Virus record (IMG/VR): IMGVR_UViG_3300024273_000272
Location: 1 to 26,479 of that record
DNA length: 26,479 nucleotides
Direction: 5' to 3' (one strand)
Origin: a virus
The position numbers and the translations under genes are program-made. Below are positions 16,135-24,487 of the stretch, piece by piece. The first letter of the stretch is position 1. The number at the start of each line of letters is the position of its first letter. Under the pieces are notes generated by a model that was not told where the DNA came from, made no database searches, and worked only from the letters and a program-made list of their open reading frames with translations.

Positions 16135-16173
16135 AAAAGAAAAAGGGAGGGGGTTTTACTGCCCCCTCCCTTT
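16135..16173 (-). terminator. Strong intrinsic terminator after the major capsid gene
   Basis: A perfect 12-bp stem (AAAGGGAGGGGG with its complement, 16142-16153 and 16162-16173), an 8-nt loop, then a U-rich tail on the minus transcript (UUUUUCUUUUU). It starts 6 nt after the capsid stop. On the plus strand only three U follow, so it is directed at minus-strand transcription. No exact -7 box follows it, so the 246-residue gene probably depends on read-through. Confidence 0.9.
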
Positions 16174-16179
16174 CAGAGA

Positions 16180-17616
16180 TTAGTCACGGAACAAGAAGAA
16201 GTTGTTGGCACCTAAAGTGCAAACAGCTCGTTCAGACAAGAAGTTAACTTGCATCTTATCGATAGAGCTATTGCGAGCTCCACCAGCAGAACCAGTAATC
16301 CAAGTCTTGTAACGACGGTCTTCAGTTTCTGAAGCGCGGTACCGAACGTGAAGGAAAGGTCGCTTAGCGTTCTTACCCATAATCTGGTCGTATACAGTTG
16401 TTGAGCCAGCTGGCACCAATAAACCATCTACTTTACCGCCAATTACACCGCCACGCATAGTCGGGTCGTTCAAGTACTTCCAGTCAGACTTATAGAAGTC
16501 ATAACCACGACGGAAACCACGGAAACCAAGGTTCAACGCCATCTCTTCGTCATTGTCAAAGAGACCATATGAAGTACCACCAGCTCCGTAAGAGTTCTGA
16601 GCAGCCAACATATCATCAACAGCAAACGAGAAGTCACGGTTAACGAAGATTACATTCTCTTCGATAGAACCCTGCTTGTCCAATCGCTGGATAACATTGT
16701 CAAACTCAGCCAATGTAGTTGGGATACCTTGGAATACATTACCTCGGTTATTAACTACATAGAATACACCTTCAGAACCAGCGCCTGTTGCACCATTAGC
16801 AGCGCCATTGCCTAACAAGGCGTCAGCACCTGAGCCTTGCGCAGCAGGTACAGCTTCAATCATAGCCGTCTCCAAGTAGTCGTCGAAACGAAGACGTGTC
16901 TCGTGCTCAGACTTCAAATACCATAGGTATCCAGTAGCTCCGTTCTCGGTAGTTACTTCAACCCAACCGATTTGAGCCATATCAGAACCATTAACACTAT
17001 AAGTGTCCTTTAAGATAATAGGCTTATTCTCAAAGAAGTTGTCCTGTGCTTCCAAAGAACCTTCCATAGTGTCTGTTCCTTTGGCAAACTCAGAGCCGTA
17101 AACAAATACGCTGCAGTTAGTGTCTTCAGGGAACGCTTGGTCGGACTCGTAATACTTTACTCCAAAAGTAAAAGTAGGAGCAGAAGGGGTGCTAGCGTCT
17201 ACAGCAGAAGCACCTGTAGTAACAATTGCTTTGTTAGAAAGGGTTCCTGCGTTAGCAGAAATCATAACGGTTTGACCAGCTCGCAAAGCATTTGACGTAG
17301 CACCTTCAGGAAGAGTAACGGTAAAAGTATGCTCTCCAGCTCCAGCAGGTGCTGTATCGGCATTGATATTGTTATACTTCGTGTGCAAACGCCCTTGCTC
17401 AGCCCACTTAATAAGGTCAGAGTTAGAAGGCATCTCCGCCCCTACCATACGCAAGAATCCAGAAACAGTACGGTTACCGTAACGCTCGAATTCTTTCTCG
17501 TAAGTATCAGGGAGATACTGGTTTAAGAAATTAAAGTCAGTGATATAATTGGTCTCCAAAGCTTGTTGTTTTGGAGCTGGGGTTAAATCAAACCCAGGGG
17601 TTGTTTGTACAGCCAT
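16180..17616 (-). CDS. Major capsid protein, crAss-like
   Basis: 478 residues, close to the size of HK97-fold capsid proteins in crAss-like phages. Hallmarks by eye are SEHETRLRFDDYLETAMIE (about 235-255), a following G/A-rich flexible segment, FRGFRRGYDFYKSDWKYLND, and the C-terminal KRPFLHVRYRASETEDRRYK with TWITGSAGG, a signature I know from crAss-like capsid proteins. The region ~90-170 looks like a beta insertion domain. No protease or delta domain is fused; the acidic gene upstream probably supplies scaffolding. The start follows eight A residues and has no Shine-Dalgarno, as in highly expressed Bacteroidetes genes. A strong terminator follows, isolating a capsid-rich transcript. Confidence 0.9.
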   Translation of the reverse strand: MAVQTTPGFDLTPAPKQQALETNYITDFNFLNQYLPDTYEKEFERYGNRTVSGFLRMVGAEMPSNSDLIKWAEQGRLHTKYNNINADTAPAGAGEHTFTVTLPEGATSNALRAGQTVMISANAGTLSNKAIVTTGASAVDASTPSAPTFTFGVKYYESDQAFPEDTNCSVFVYGSEFAKGTDTMEGSLEAQDNFFENKPIILKDTYSVNGSDMAQIGWVEVTTENGATGYLWYLKSEHETRLRFDDYLETAMIEAVPAAQGSGADALLGNGAANGATGAGSEGVFYVVNNRGNVFQGIPTTLAEFDNVIQRLDKQGSIEENVIFVNRDFSFAVDDMLAAQNSYGAGGTSYGLFDNDEEMALNLGFRGFRRGYDFYKSDWKYLNDPTMRGGVIGGKVDGLLVPAGSTTVYDQIMGKNAKRPFLHVRYRASETEDRRYKTWITGSAGGARNSSIDKMQVNFLSERAVCTLGANNFFLFRD

Positions 17617-17634
17617 TTTTTTTGTTTTAAAATA

Positions 17635-18720
17635 TTACACTTTACGGGCGCTCCTAATTTTTAGTCCGCGTCCCGAATCGGAACTTACGCTCCGAATTTG
17701 CACCCCATCCTTATTAGCTGTCTCAGGTACTCGCCGCGAGTCCATATTAATATTTTTGGACTTACGACTTATATCTTCGACGCCATCAGACTTACCCTGC
17801 TCATAAAAGAACTCGGCAAATTTAGAAGGATTCATTGCCACGCTTAAAGCCTTGTGGTATCCCGCAGCGTCTTTAATCAACCCGTCATCCCCTATAAACT
17901 TATTTACGAAGTTCATAATATCTAACTGAGCCGACTTTAAGTCGCTAGCATTTCCTGGATTAAAAGTGACGTCCTTTTCTCCGACTGCAAATTCAAAACC
18001 TTTGAATTTATCAGAAAAAACTTCGTCAGTTTGCTTCCGAAACCACTCGTTACGACGAGTGTTCTCTTGTTGGACACTACTAGACTCTTTCACGTATTGT
18101 TGATAGGCTTCAAAGTTCTCCTTCTCTTCTCCAGACAACGGGCTACCACTTGACTCAAGGGGTACCTTATATTGCTCTTGAAGGTCAGAAAAATATTTCT
18201 TGGCCTTATTAACCACCTTTTTCTTAGCTACTTTTTGCTTACGTACAAAAGACTCCTCATCGAGGTCTTCATCATAAGTTAAGTCTTCTACCATACCCTT
18301 TACATCGTCAGCATCTAAGCCTTCTTCAGTAGCTAGGTAGTACTCCGCTAAGAGAGTATCTGTGTCGACAGCGTCATAGTCTTTGTTGAGTTCAACAAAA
18401 TCCTTAAGGCCGCGACCAGTTTCTTTTTTGAAACGGAAATAAGCGTCTACATCTTCAGGAAGTTCTGGAGCGTTATTACGCTGCTCCAAAAGCTCGTCTA
18501 AGTTATTGACCTCTTTTCCGTATCGGTCTTTTAAGAAAGAAAGAACTTGCTCTTCATCTAAATCAGAAGAGATTTGTGTCGGTTCCGACACAACTTCCTC
18601 TACTACTTCAGGTGAATTCTCATCACTAAATTGAGCTTCGTGCTTTTCAAGAAGCTCTTGCTCTATTTCAGCAGTAGATTTTTCTTCCGAAGCTCCTAGG
18701 TCTCGTACTTTAATTTCCAT
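17635..18720 (-). CDS. Putative scaffold protein (acidic, 361 aa)
   Basis: 361 residues, strongly acidic over the first ~170 with a basic cluster (KQKVAKKKVVNKAKKYF, about 160-180) and a basic C-terminus (GRGLKIRSARKV). Predicted mostly helical and soluble. Position between portal and major capsid genes plus this charge pattern, acidic body and basic tail, is typical of capsid scaffolding proteins; no specific family motif is recognised. Residues ~47-52 (VSEPTQ) are encoded by a palindrome that recurs in the giant left-end gene. A near-consensus -7 box (TATCTTCG) lies 15 nt before the ATG. It ends 18 nt before the capsid start. Confidence 0.75.
   Translation of the reverse strand: MEIKVRDLGASEEKSTAEIEQELLEKHEAQFSDENSPEVVEEVVSEPTQISSDLDEEQVLSFLKDRYGKEVNNLDELLEQRNNAPELPEDVDAYFRFKKETGRGLKDFVELNKDYDAVDTDTLLAEYYLATEEGLDADDVKGMVEDLTYDEDLDEESFVRKQKVAKKKVVNKAKKYFSDLQEQYKVPLESSGSPLSGEEKENFEAYQQYVKESSSVQQENTRRNEWFRKQTDEVFSDKFKGFEFAVGEKDVTFNPGNASDLKSAQLDIMNFVNKFIGDDGLIKDAAGYHKALSVAMNPSKFAEFFYEQGKSDGVEDISRKSKNINMDSRRVPETANKDGVQIRSVSSDSGRGLKIRSARKV
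18574..18593. repeat. Perfect palindrome, copy 2, inside the scaffold gene
   Basis: TTGTGTCGG TT CCGACACAA, with 9-bp arms and a 2-bp centre. The inner 18 bases match the copy at 966-983 except for one centre base. On the minus strand it encodes VSEPTQ. Confidence 0.8.
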
Positions 18721-18735
18721 TAGATTTAATTTGTG

Positions 18736-18743
18736 CGAAGATA
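18736..18743 (-). promoter_or_regulatory. Near-consensus -7 box TATCTTCG before the scaffold gene
   Basis: TATCTTCG on the minus strand differs from TAnnTTTG at one base. It lies in a 39-nt gap, ending 15 nt before the ATG at 18720, the same placement as the exact boxes. It could drive the scaffold and capsid genes. Confidence 0.4.
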
Positions 18744-18759
18744 ACTATTTTAAAACCCT

Positions 18760-21195
18760 TCATCGTGGGTCAAATTCAGCGAGGTCGAAGCCATCTAGGC
18801 TGTCCTCATTGGATTCAAAATTGATGGGAGGTAAGTTATTCTTACGCTGATTGATTAGTTTAGACTGCTCTGTATTTTGCTGGCTAATACGCTTGCCTTT
18901 AGCATTCTCTCGCATATCCTCTCTTCCCGCAATTAGCTCTTCATCAAGTCCCTTAAGCTGCATATTAAAGTTAAACTCCTGCTGCATAAGTTGGTTTTTC
19001 AGCTGAGCCTCCATCTGCATACGCTCGATATCGAACGCTACTTCGGCCTGCTTTACCTGAACTTTTTGTTGCCCTTCGGCCTGGATTTTCATCATCTCAG
19101 CATCGGCAGCAATTTTTTGAGACTGGAACTGCTGCTGCATCTGTGTTTGCTGCTGCTGCAATTGCATAGCCTCCTCGCGCTCCTGCTTTTTCTTGCGCTT
19201 CAACTTAAGAAGTTGGTTGGCAAGTTTAATATTTCTAATCTCCCGAATATCAATGGCATCCTCTAGGTTGATGTCATTTTTAGAAAGCGCCATCTGGATA
19301 TTTTGTTCCAGCATAGCCTTCTGTTCTTCGTCAGGAGCCACTTCAATAAATACCCCAAAATCATAGATATATAAATCTTTGATATCGCTAAGGATAGATA
19401 CATTGTACTTGCCGATTTGATTGGCAAACTCCTCTTTAAAATCAGCGTACTCCAATATATCAGCTACTCGGCACGAAAGGGCTTCGGCCATAGATTTAAG
19501 GATATAAAGGCTTCCGTCTAAGATATGCCGTGTAGCTACATTAGAGTTTAAAGCCGCCAACTTCTGTACACCAACTAAAGCATAGGGGTCTGGTGTAGAG
19601 CCATCACGCGCTTCGTTAAGACCCGTTATATCACGTATCATACTCAGATAGTGATTGTAGTTCCCGATAAGAGCTGTAATCTTAGACTGTCCCGAGTTAC
19701 TGGTAAGCTGCTGGATAGGAACGCGGGCGTTATTAAACTCACCGTCCTGGGTGTAGCTTCTACCTACGACACTACCTGTCTGGAAGTATAACCGCAAAGC
19801 ATCCTCTGGGTTATATGCGTTACCCGTACCCAGGTCAACTTCGTTAAGTCCATCGGCATCGATAAAGACACCGTCAGGGACAATACGAGACATCACCTGC
19901 TGTAGCTTAAGGTGCGTAATTTGTATCTGGTCAGCTAAAGGAATCATACGACGAACTAACGACTCTATATTTCCTTTGTACATACGAGGCGCACACGCTA
20001 CGTAATTAGGAACTGCATATTGAGATGCCGATTTAGGTCGGACCATATTCTCGGCCATCTCCCACTTAAGTAGGATACTGGTTCCCATAACCATAACACC
20101 CTCATACCATACATCGATAGTCTTTTCGATTTTCTCAAAACGACCTTCTTCCATCATCTCATCTGGCGGGTTGAATGTATCGTCTTTCTCGATAACCTTA
20201 CTTCCGCCCGTTTCGTTAATCTTCTTCTTATAGACAAACTTCTTAGTCGTCTTATAATTAAAATACATCAGCGTAGCGGTATCACGATAGAACATATCGT
20301 TTTGATAAAGCTCCGCTACGTTATAGTAGTCATACCAACTTTGAGAATACTTAGAAATTTCCTCTAGGTCTTCCCTGGTAAGGGTAGGGTCGATTTTAAT
20401 TAGCTCTGTAATAGCTACCGTTTTAATCTCACCCCAGTAAAAAGTATCTTTAAAGTATGGGTCTTCAGTATAGCTGTATACCACATTAGCAGGGTCTACA
20501 TACTCTACCCGTACCCCGTCTCCTTTTAAAAACTCGTGCTTTGCAATACCAATCCCTAAAGTAGTTAGGTCATAGTCTACCCGTTGGCGTGTCTCGCTAT
20601 AATGATTTTGGTCCAACAACGTGTTAATCGCCGTCTCCTCTGCAATTTCAATAGCAGGCTTATAGTTAAGCTGCATATAAAGAGATAACTCTTCGTCGCT
20701 ATTGGGTAAATCGTCAGGAGCTACTGTAAAGGGGTCAACGCCAAAGTCCTGCTGAACCTGTAGTAATAAGTCTTTAGAGACCATCTGGGCCTCTATCATA
20801 TCCTGGTATTTACTGCGTTTAGCAGAAGACATAGCATCCTGAGCATATGCCTTTACATCGAACAACCTGTCGGACATACCGTTCACTACAATATCAACAA
20901 ACTTAGGTATGATAGGAATGGGTGTCCAGTCCAGATTGAGATACGAAAGGTCACCATCTACAGACAGTTCGTTTTTGTATTTCGCTACCGATTGCTCCCC
21001 GCGAGAGTACAGGCGTAATCGATTAAATTCTCGCCATTGGCTATAGAATCTACAACTGTTACCATCTCTTTTAAACCACTCATACTGAATGGCTTGACCT
21101 ACTTGTATTCCAAACTCACTACTTGCTTTTTCGGAGTCAGAAACAAATTGAGTAGGGAACGAGGTAGATGCTATATTGACTTGAACATCTCTCAT
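18760..21195 (-). CDS. Portal protein, crAss-like
   Basis: 811 residues, in the size range of crAss-like portals. The core contains RDITGLNEARDGSTPDPYAL and then VGVQKLAALNSNVATRHI (about 530-565), a portal signature in this group; before it come a LADQIQITHLKLQQ helix and a beta-rich wing. The C-terminal ~130 residues hold a basic stretch (KLKRKKKQEREE) followed by a Gln/Met-rich coiled coil and an acidic end, likely the barrel or internal crown of the dodecamer. The portal forms the DNA entry and exit pore and docks the terminase. The start overlaps the TerL stop as TAATG, and the scaffold candidate follows. Confidence 0.88.
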   Translation of the reverse strand: MRDVQVNIASTSFPTQFVSDSEKASSEFGIQVGQAIQYEWFKRDGNSCRFYSQWREFNRLRLYSRGEQSVAKYKNELSVDGDLSYLNLDWTPIPIIPKFVDIVVNGMSDRLFDVKAYAQDAMSSAKRSKYQDMIEAQMVSKDLLLQVQQDFGVDPFTVAPDDLPNSDEELSLYMQLNYKPAIEIAEETAINTLLDQNHYSETRQRVDYDLTTLGIGIAKHEFLKGDGVRVEYVDPANVVYSYTEDPYFKDTFYWGEIKTVAITELIKIDPTLTREDLEEISKYSQSWYDYYNVAELYQNDMFYRDTATLMYFNYKTTKKFVYKKKINETGGSKVIEKDDTFNPPDEMMEEGRFEKIEKTIDVWYEGVMVMGTSILLKWEMAENMVRPKSASQYAVPNYVACAPRMYKGNIESLVRRMIPLADQIQITHLKLQQVMSRIVPDGVFIDADGLNEVDLGTGNAYNPEDALRLYFQTGSVVGRSYTQDGEFNNARVPIQQLTSNSGQSKITALIGNYNHYLSMIRDITGLNEARDGSTPDPYALVGVQKLAALNSNVATRHILDGSLYILKSMAEALSCRVADILEYADFKEEFANQIGKYNVSILSDIKDLYIYDFGVFIEVAPDEEQKAMLEQNIQMALSKNDINLEDAIDIREIRNIKLANQLLKLKRKKKQEREEAMQLQQQQTQMQQQFQSQKIAADAEMMKIQAEGQQKVQVKQAEVAFDIERMQMEAQLKNQLMQQEFNFNMQLKGLDEELIAGREDMRENAKGKRISQQNTEQSKLINQRKNNLPPINFESNEDSLDGFDLAEFDPR

Positions 21196-23441
21196 TATTT
21201 AACTAGTTCGCTGATGTTTCCACGGTTGTTGTATCTAGCAAAGGTAACAGATATTTTCGATTGCTTTTCTTCGGGCTGATATACGTGTTTTTGATTCGCC
21301 ATAATTGCCAATCCCGAACTAATAGTAGCATCAAATTTTGTCCTGTTATTGATATCAAATTTAGCCCAGTCTTCTAGCGTTCGAGTAAACGGCATCATCC
21401 CGATATCCCCTGCCGAACGATAGGTTCCTTCTAAATCTATACCGATATGTTTCTCAATATATGATTCTATAGCAGAAGCGTGAGATTGCTTAACGTCTTC
21501 CGAGCTGTTGGGTATACCTCCAAGCTCTTTCTCTGTTTTAGAGAGTTTATTAAACTTCTTGTCAGGACGGTTCATAGAGAACCTTCGATAGCCTCTATGT
21601 TTAAAATGATAGAGAAGCCTTGGTTTATTGTTCTCTGTTAGGATAGGCATACCATAGAAAATACAGGCCATTAGCACCTCTTCGAAAAATATCTCCGCCG
21701 TTTGAGGACGTGCTACATACTCTAGAAAAAACTCACTGCTCGGCGCGTCATCCATATTAAACTTAGTCATCCCGTGAAGAGAGCCATTAGAACCTCTTCC
21801 ACCGACTACCCCCGAAATGTCGTAAGGGTCACACCCAAACGACCCTATATGTTCATTGCCAGGGAATTTCATCCCGTTGCGCGTAATGACATTGTTTTGT
21901 AAATGAGCAGGGGGTATCCATCCCAACACAAATCTACCGTTACGCTCTGGAGTCCAAACGACCTTGGTATCTTTCTCTCCGTTGAGCCAATGAAACGACC
22001 CACGAGTAAGGTAATGCTCCTTAATCATCGTATCGTTATAGTCTATCTGCTGGTATATCTTGGTAAGATTAAATAGCGACTGTTTGCTTTCATCTCTAAA
22101 AGCGTGTGACTCCGTCCTAGGGAACTGGCGATAGAATTCGTTAAGCGCGTCAGGGTCATTTTTTAATGACGCCACTTCATTCTCCCAATAGTCAATAGCA
22201 CCAATTTTAATAACACTTCCGTCAATGCCTTTAGATGCAATCGCAGGAGTTTTAAAAATTGGCATCCCATAGATATCTATATAGCCCTCAAAATTCCATT
22301 CCATAGGAATAAAGAGACTGTACATACCGCTTTTAGTTTGGCCGTTGGCATTGCGGTTACTGACGTCAGATTGAGCGAATAGCGTTTTATAGTTACCCCC
22401 TCCTTTACTCAGCGCATTAGAAGTAGAACCCATCATACACTTACCGATAATGCGGCTACCTAGTCGCAGGCAGGTCTTCGTTACCCTCCAGTTATTAAGG
22501 ATATTTTCTGGCTTTTCCCATTTTCCGCTCTCATCGTGTACCAGCAATAGAAGCTTTTCTCCGTCATAGCTGTTGTCTGATGTATTCTTCCAATCAATCG
22601 TTGTGTCAAGACCATCTAACTCGTTATCCTCATCCAAGTACATATTGCGCTTGGTAATTTTAGAGGCGGGGATACGGTAGGCAAGCTCTGTCTTTGGCTT
22701 GTCCATACCGTCCTGGATAGGCTTAAAGAAAAACGGATAGTTCGCCGATATAGGAACAACCTTATCCGTAAACATCTTCTTAGCGTCAGAACCCGTTTTA
22801 GAGAGGATACCTACACGCGCGTCTTTAGCTAACGTACCGATATTAACGCATTCCGAAGAGCCCATAAAAGAAAATCCTGAACGACGAATCTTTAGGTAGC
22901 ACATACCAAAACTTCGGGCGTCGGCCTTACACGCTTCCCAAAAAATATAGAATATGCGATTGGCTTCTCTAAAATCAGGTAGACCTACGTCAATTTTAGT
23001 CCACTGAAGGTAGCTATAATGAGACCCCGTTACATACGTAGGCTTACCGTTATTCATAAACCACACGCCGTTCTCTCTGCGGTTAAACTCCTCTTCTATA
23101 AAATCTACCCACTTGTCTTTAAACTCGGTAGGCATTTCGTTCCACTGGAAGATGGTCTTAATCCGAGAGAGTTCTTTAGGGTATTGAAGCGGCTGCCAAT
23201 ACTGCTCTTTTTTATTCTTACTCCGCTGTATCGGCTCTTTATTTTTTGCTGGAAGCGCAATACGAAGTCCCTGGATATCTACGATATCTCCTACAGTTCC
23301 ATCTTTGGATATAACGACAAAATCATACTTTTCATTGTAGCCATATTCCCAGGTCTTACCCCTATTTTTTGCTGACATAGCCGCAGGAGAGACAATATCA
23401 GTAAGGTAGGTAAGGAGATTATTTTGACCGTCGTTCTGCAA
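21195..23441 (-). CDS. terL: Terminase large subunit (TerL), crAss-like, TTG start
   Basis: 748 residues. The ATPase domain shows a deviant Walker A segment (KIRRSGFSF, 184-192), Walker B LLLLVHDES (297-305, D303 E304) and a coupling motif MMGSTSN (337-342) followed by ALSKGGGN. The RNase H-like nuclease domain starts near FGCDPYD (D538), with E603 and the SSEDVKQSHA region (~647-655) as further candidate metal ligands. TerL cuts and pumps DNA into the prohead through the portal. The first codon is TTG at 23441; the next in-frame ATG at 23378 would remove LTYLTDIVSPAA, which I think is conserved in relatives, so TTG is preferred. This start lies inside the end of the 94-residue gene; the stop overlaps the portal start (TAATG). 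Confidence 0.92.
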   Translation of the reverse strand: MQNDGQNNLLTYLTDIVSPAAMSAKNRGKTWEYGYNEKYDFVVISKDGTVGDIVDIQGLRIALPAKNKEPIQRSKNKKEQYWQPLQYPKELSRIKTIFQWNEMPTEFKDKWVDFIEEEFNRRENGVWFMNNGKPTYVTGSHYSYLQWTKIDVGLPDFREANRIFYIFWEACKADARSFGMCYLKIRRSGFSFMGSSECVNIGTLAKDARVGILSKTGSDAKKMFTDKVVPISANYPFFFKPIQDGMDKPKTELAYRIPASKITKRNMYLDEDNELDGLDTTIDWKNTSDNSYDGEKLLLLVHDESGKWEKPENILNNWRVTKTCLRLGSRIIGKCMMGSTSNALSKGGGNYKTLFAQSDVSNRNANGQTKSGMYSLFIPMEWNFEGYIDIYGMPIFKTPAIASKGIDGSVIKIGAIDYWENEVASLKNDPDALNEFYRQFPRTESHAFRDESKQSLFNLTKIYQQIDYNDTMIKEHYLTRGSFHWLNGEKDTKVVWTPERNGRFVLGWIPPAHLQNNVITRNGMKFPGNEHIGSFGCDPYDISGVVGGRGSNGSLHGMTKFNMDDAPSSEFFLEYVARPQTAEIFFEEVLMACIFYGMPILTENNKPRLLYHFKHRGYRRFSMNRPDKKFNKLSKTEKELGGIPNSSEDVKQSHASAIESYIEKHIGIDLEGTYRSAGDIGMMPFTRTLEDWAKFDINNRTKFDATISSGLAIMANQKHVYQPEEKQSKISVTFARYNNRGNISELVK

Positions 23442-23703
23442 AGCCTTGCTTGGTATTGGTAGATGAGTCGCCGCGTTTTTCAGCTGCTTCTAAATTTTCT
23501 TTCTCTTGTTCGATTCTATTGAGTATCTCAAGAGCATCGAATATAGCCAGTTTTTTAGTAGCCGCTGCGTTCTTAAGCCTATCGGCTGCTAGCTCGTCTT
23601 CGATATCAGGCTTTATAATATCCTCTTTAGCCACTTTAATAAGCTGCTCTACAGCCCTATGGCCTGCTTTTATAATCTCTAGTTTAAGCTCTTTTATATT
23701 CAT
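23419..23703 (-). CDS. Small helical protein before TerL (candidate small terminase subunit)
   Basis: 94 residues, almost entirely helical and charged: an N-terminal basic helix, an acidic middle, then LKNAAATKKLAIFDALEIL (about 44-62) and a hydrophilic tail. No classical helix-turn-helix is obvious. The position directly before TerL and the small helical make-up fit a terminase small subunit, but I do not recognise a TerS signature. It starts with an ATGA overlap to the GroES-like gene, and its end overlaps the TTG-started TerL by 23 bases, implying coupled translation. Confidence 0.7.
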   Translation of the reverse strand: MNIKELKLEIIKAGHRAVEQLIKVAKEDIIKPDIEDELAADRLKNAAATKKLAIFDALEILNRIEQEKENLEAAEKRGDSSTNTKQGFAERRSK

Positions 23704-24263
23704 AAGACCATCGTTATGTTCTCAGTATACATACGATAAAGCTTTTCTCCGTCGACGGTAAACTCATATTCACTTTGCGGGGTAAAAGAAATCTCATCGC
23801 CTTCTTTAACGCCTAATTTTTCTAGCTGCTCGTTGCTATAGCGAAGAGTCCCAAAGAGAGGCTCTTCTTTAACGAACTTTTTAATCCACGACGCTTTTTC
23901 TTCTACTGGCTTTACAAAACAGTACTTACCGTGCGCTTTCCATTGGTCGTCTTTCTTGTACAAGAAAAACTGGTCTTCTTCGATAAAAAATAGCTGGTCT
24001 TTAAAGTAGCTACGCCCACTTTTCTGAACGCCTTTCATATCGTAATAGTATTTAAATACGTTATGATGGACAAGTAGGGTATCTCCTTTAGAAATAGGAC
24101 CTGTATAAGAAATGGGGGTAGCCTCTACTATAGCGTAACGATTAGAAAACCTATGGTCTTCTTGAGAGGAGTTTACGATGAACTCTACATCGCCTAGCTC
24201 TCTTATGTTATCGTATCTGGTATCGTTAAGTGGCTGAACTATAAATGCGTCTGGTGACCTCAT
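23700..24263 (-). CDS. GroES-like (co-chaperonin-type) protein, possibly two-barrel
   Basis: 187 residues. The first ~105 resemble GroES: FIVQPLND near the N-terminus, a segment with EFIVNSSQEDHRFSNRYAIV where the mobile loop and roof would be, then KGDTLLVHHNVF and an end reading DQFFLYKKD. The remaining ~75 residues (KYCFVKPV, FGTLRYS, KEGDEISFTP, LYRMYTENI) look like a second, shorter barrel of similar plan. GroES and T4 gp31 assist chaperonin folding of capsid proteins, and placement at the head of the packaging and head genes fits this. The assignment is by pattern, not a measured match. It overlaps the 73-residue gene as TAATG and the 94-residue gene as ATGA. Confidence 0.75.
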   Translation of the reverse strand: MRSPDAFIVQPLNDTRYDNIRELGDVEFIVNSSQEDHRFSNRYAIVEATPISYTGPISKGDTLLVHHNVFKYYYDMKGVQKSGRSYFKDQLFFIEEDQFFLYKKDDQWKAHGKYCFVKPVEEKASWIKKFVKEEPLFGTLRYSNEQLEKLGVKEGDEISFTPQSEYEFTVDGEKLYRMYTENITMVL

Positions 24264-24484
24264 TAAAAGTTAATGTTATACTCTACGGACACAGGCATAG
24301 AATGAGAGAAATGTTTCCACAGAACTACCTCATCGTTGCGCTCTATCCATATTTGGATTGAATTTGATTTAACCTCATTTTTTATGAGGTGAATTTTATA
24401 GCTACCCCCTAAAACCTCCTGCCCTAGCAAATAGTGCATAGCCGACTTATAGTCAGGGCCTATAGAAATTTTACGGATAAGCAT
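24263..24484 (-). CDS. Conserved small phage protein (73 aa), unknown
   Basis: 73 residues starting MLIRKISIGPDYKSAMHYLLGQ and ending in MPVSVEYNINF. I recognise the pattern from small hypothetical proteins of marine phages but know no function. Predicted alpha/beta, one compact domain with no signal peptide or membrane segment. It begins 3 nt after the head-fibre candidate stop and shares TAATG with the GroES-like gene, so it is translated as part of that group. Confidence 0.75.
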   Translation of the reverse strand: MLIRKISIGPDYKSAMHYLLGQEVLGGSYKIHLIKNEVKSNSIQIWIERNDEVVLWKHFSHSMPVSVEYNINF

Positions 24485-24487
24485 AGT

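Noticed and set aside
16115-16141. TAAACTTT stretch before the 246-aa gene as a -7 box
   Set aside because: It differs from TAnnTTTG in the required positions, so no promoter is called.
16212-16427. Minus-strand frame inside the capsid gene
   Set aside because: An out-of-frame shadow of the major capsid protein with no start context or family pattern.
19000-19266. Plus-strand Leu/His-rich frame opposite the portal C-terminus
   Set aside because: It is the antisense of the Gln/Met-rich coiled coil of the portal.
20869-20877. Short palindrome TGTCGGACA in the portal gene, also near 25317
   Set aside because: The arms are only 4 bp and both encode the same Ser-Asp-Arg codons; unlike the 18-bp palindrome this is expected by chance.
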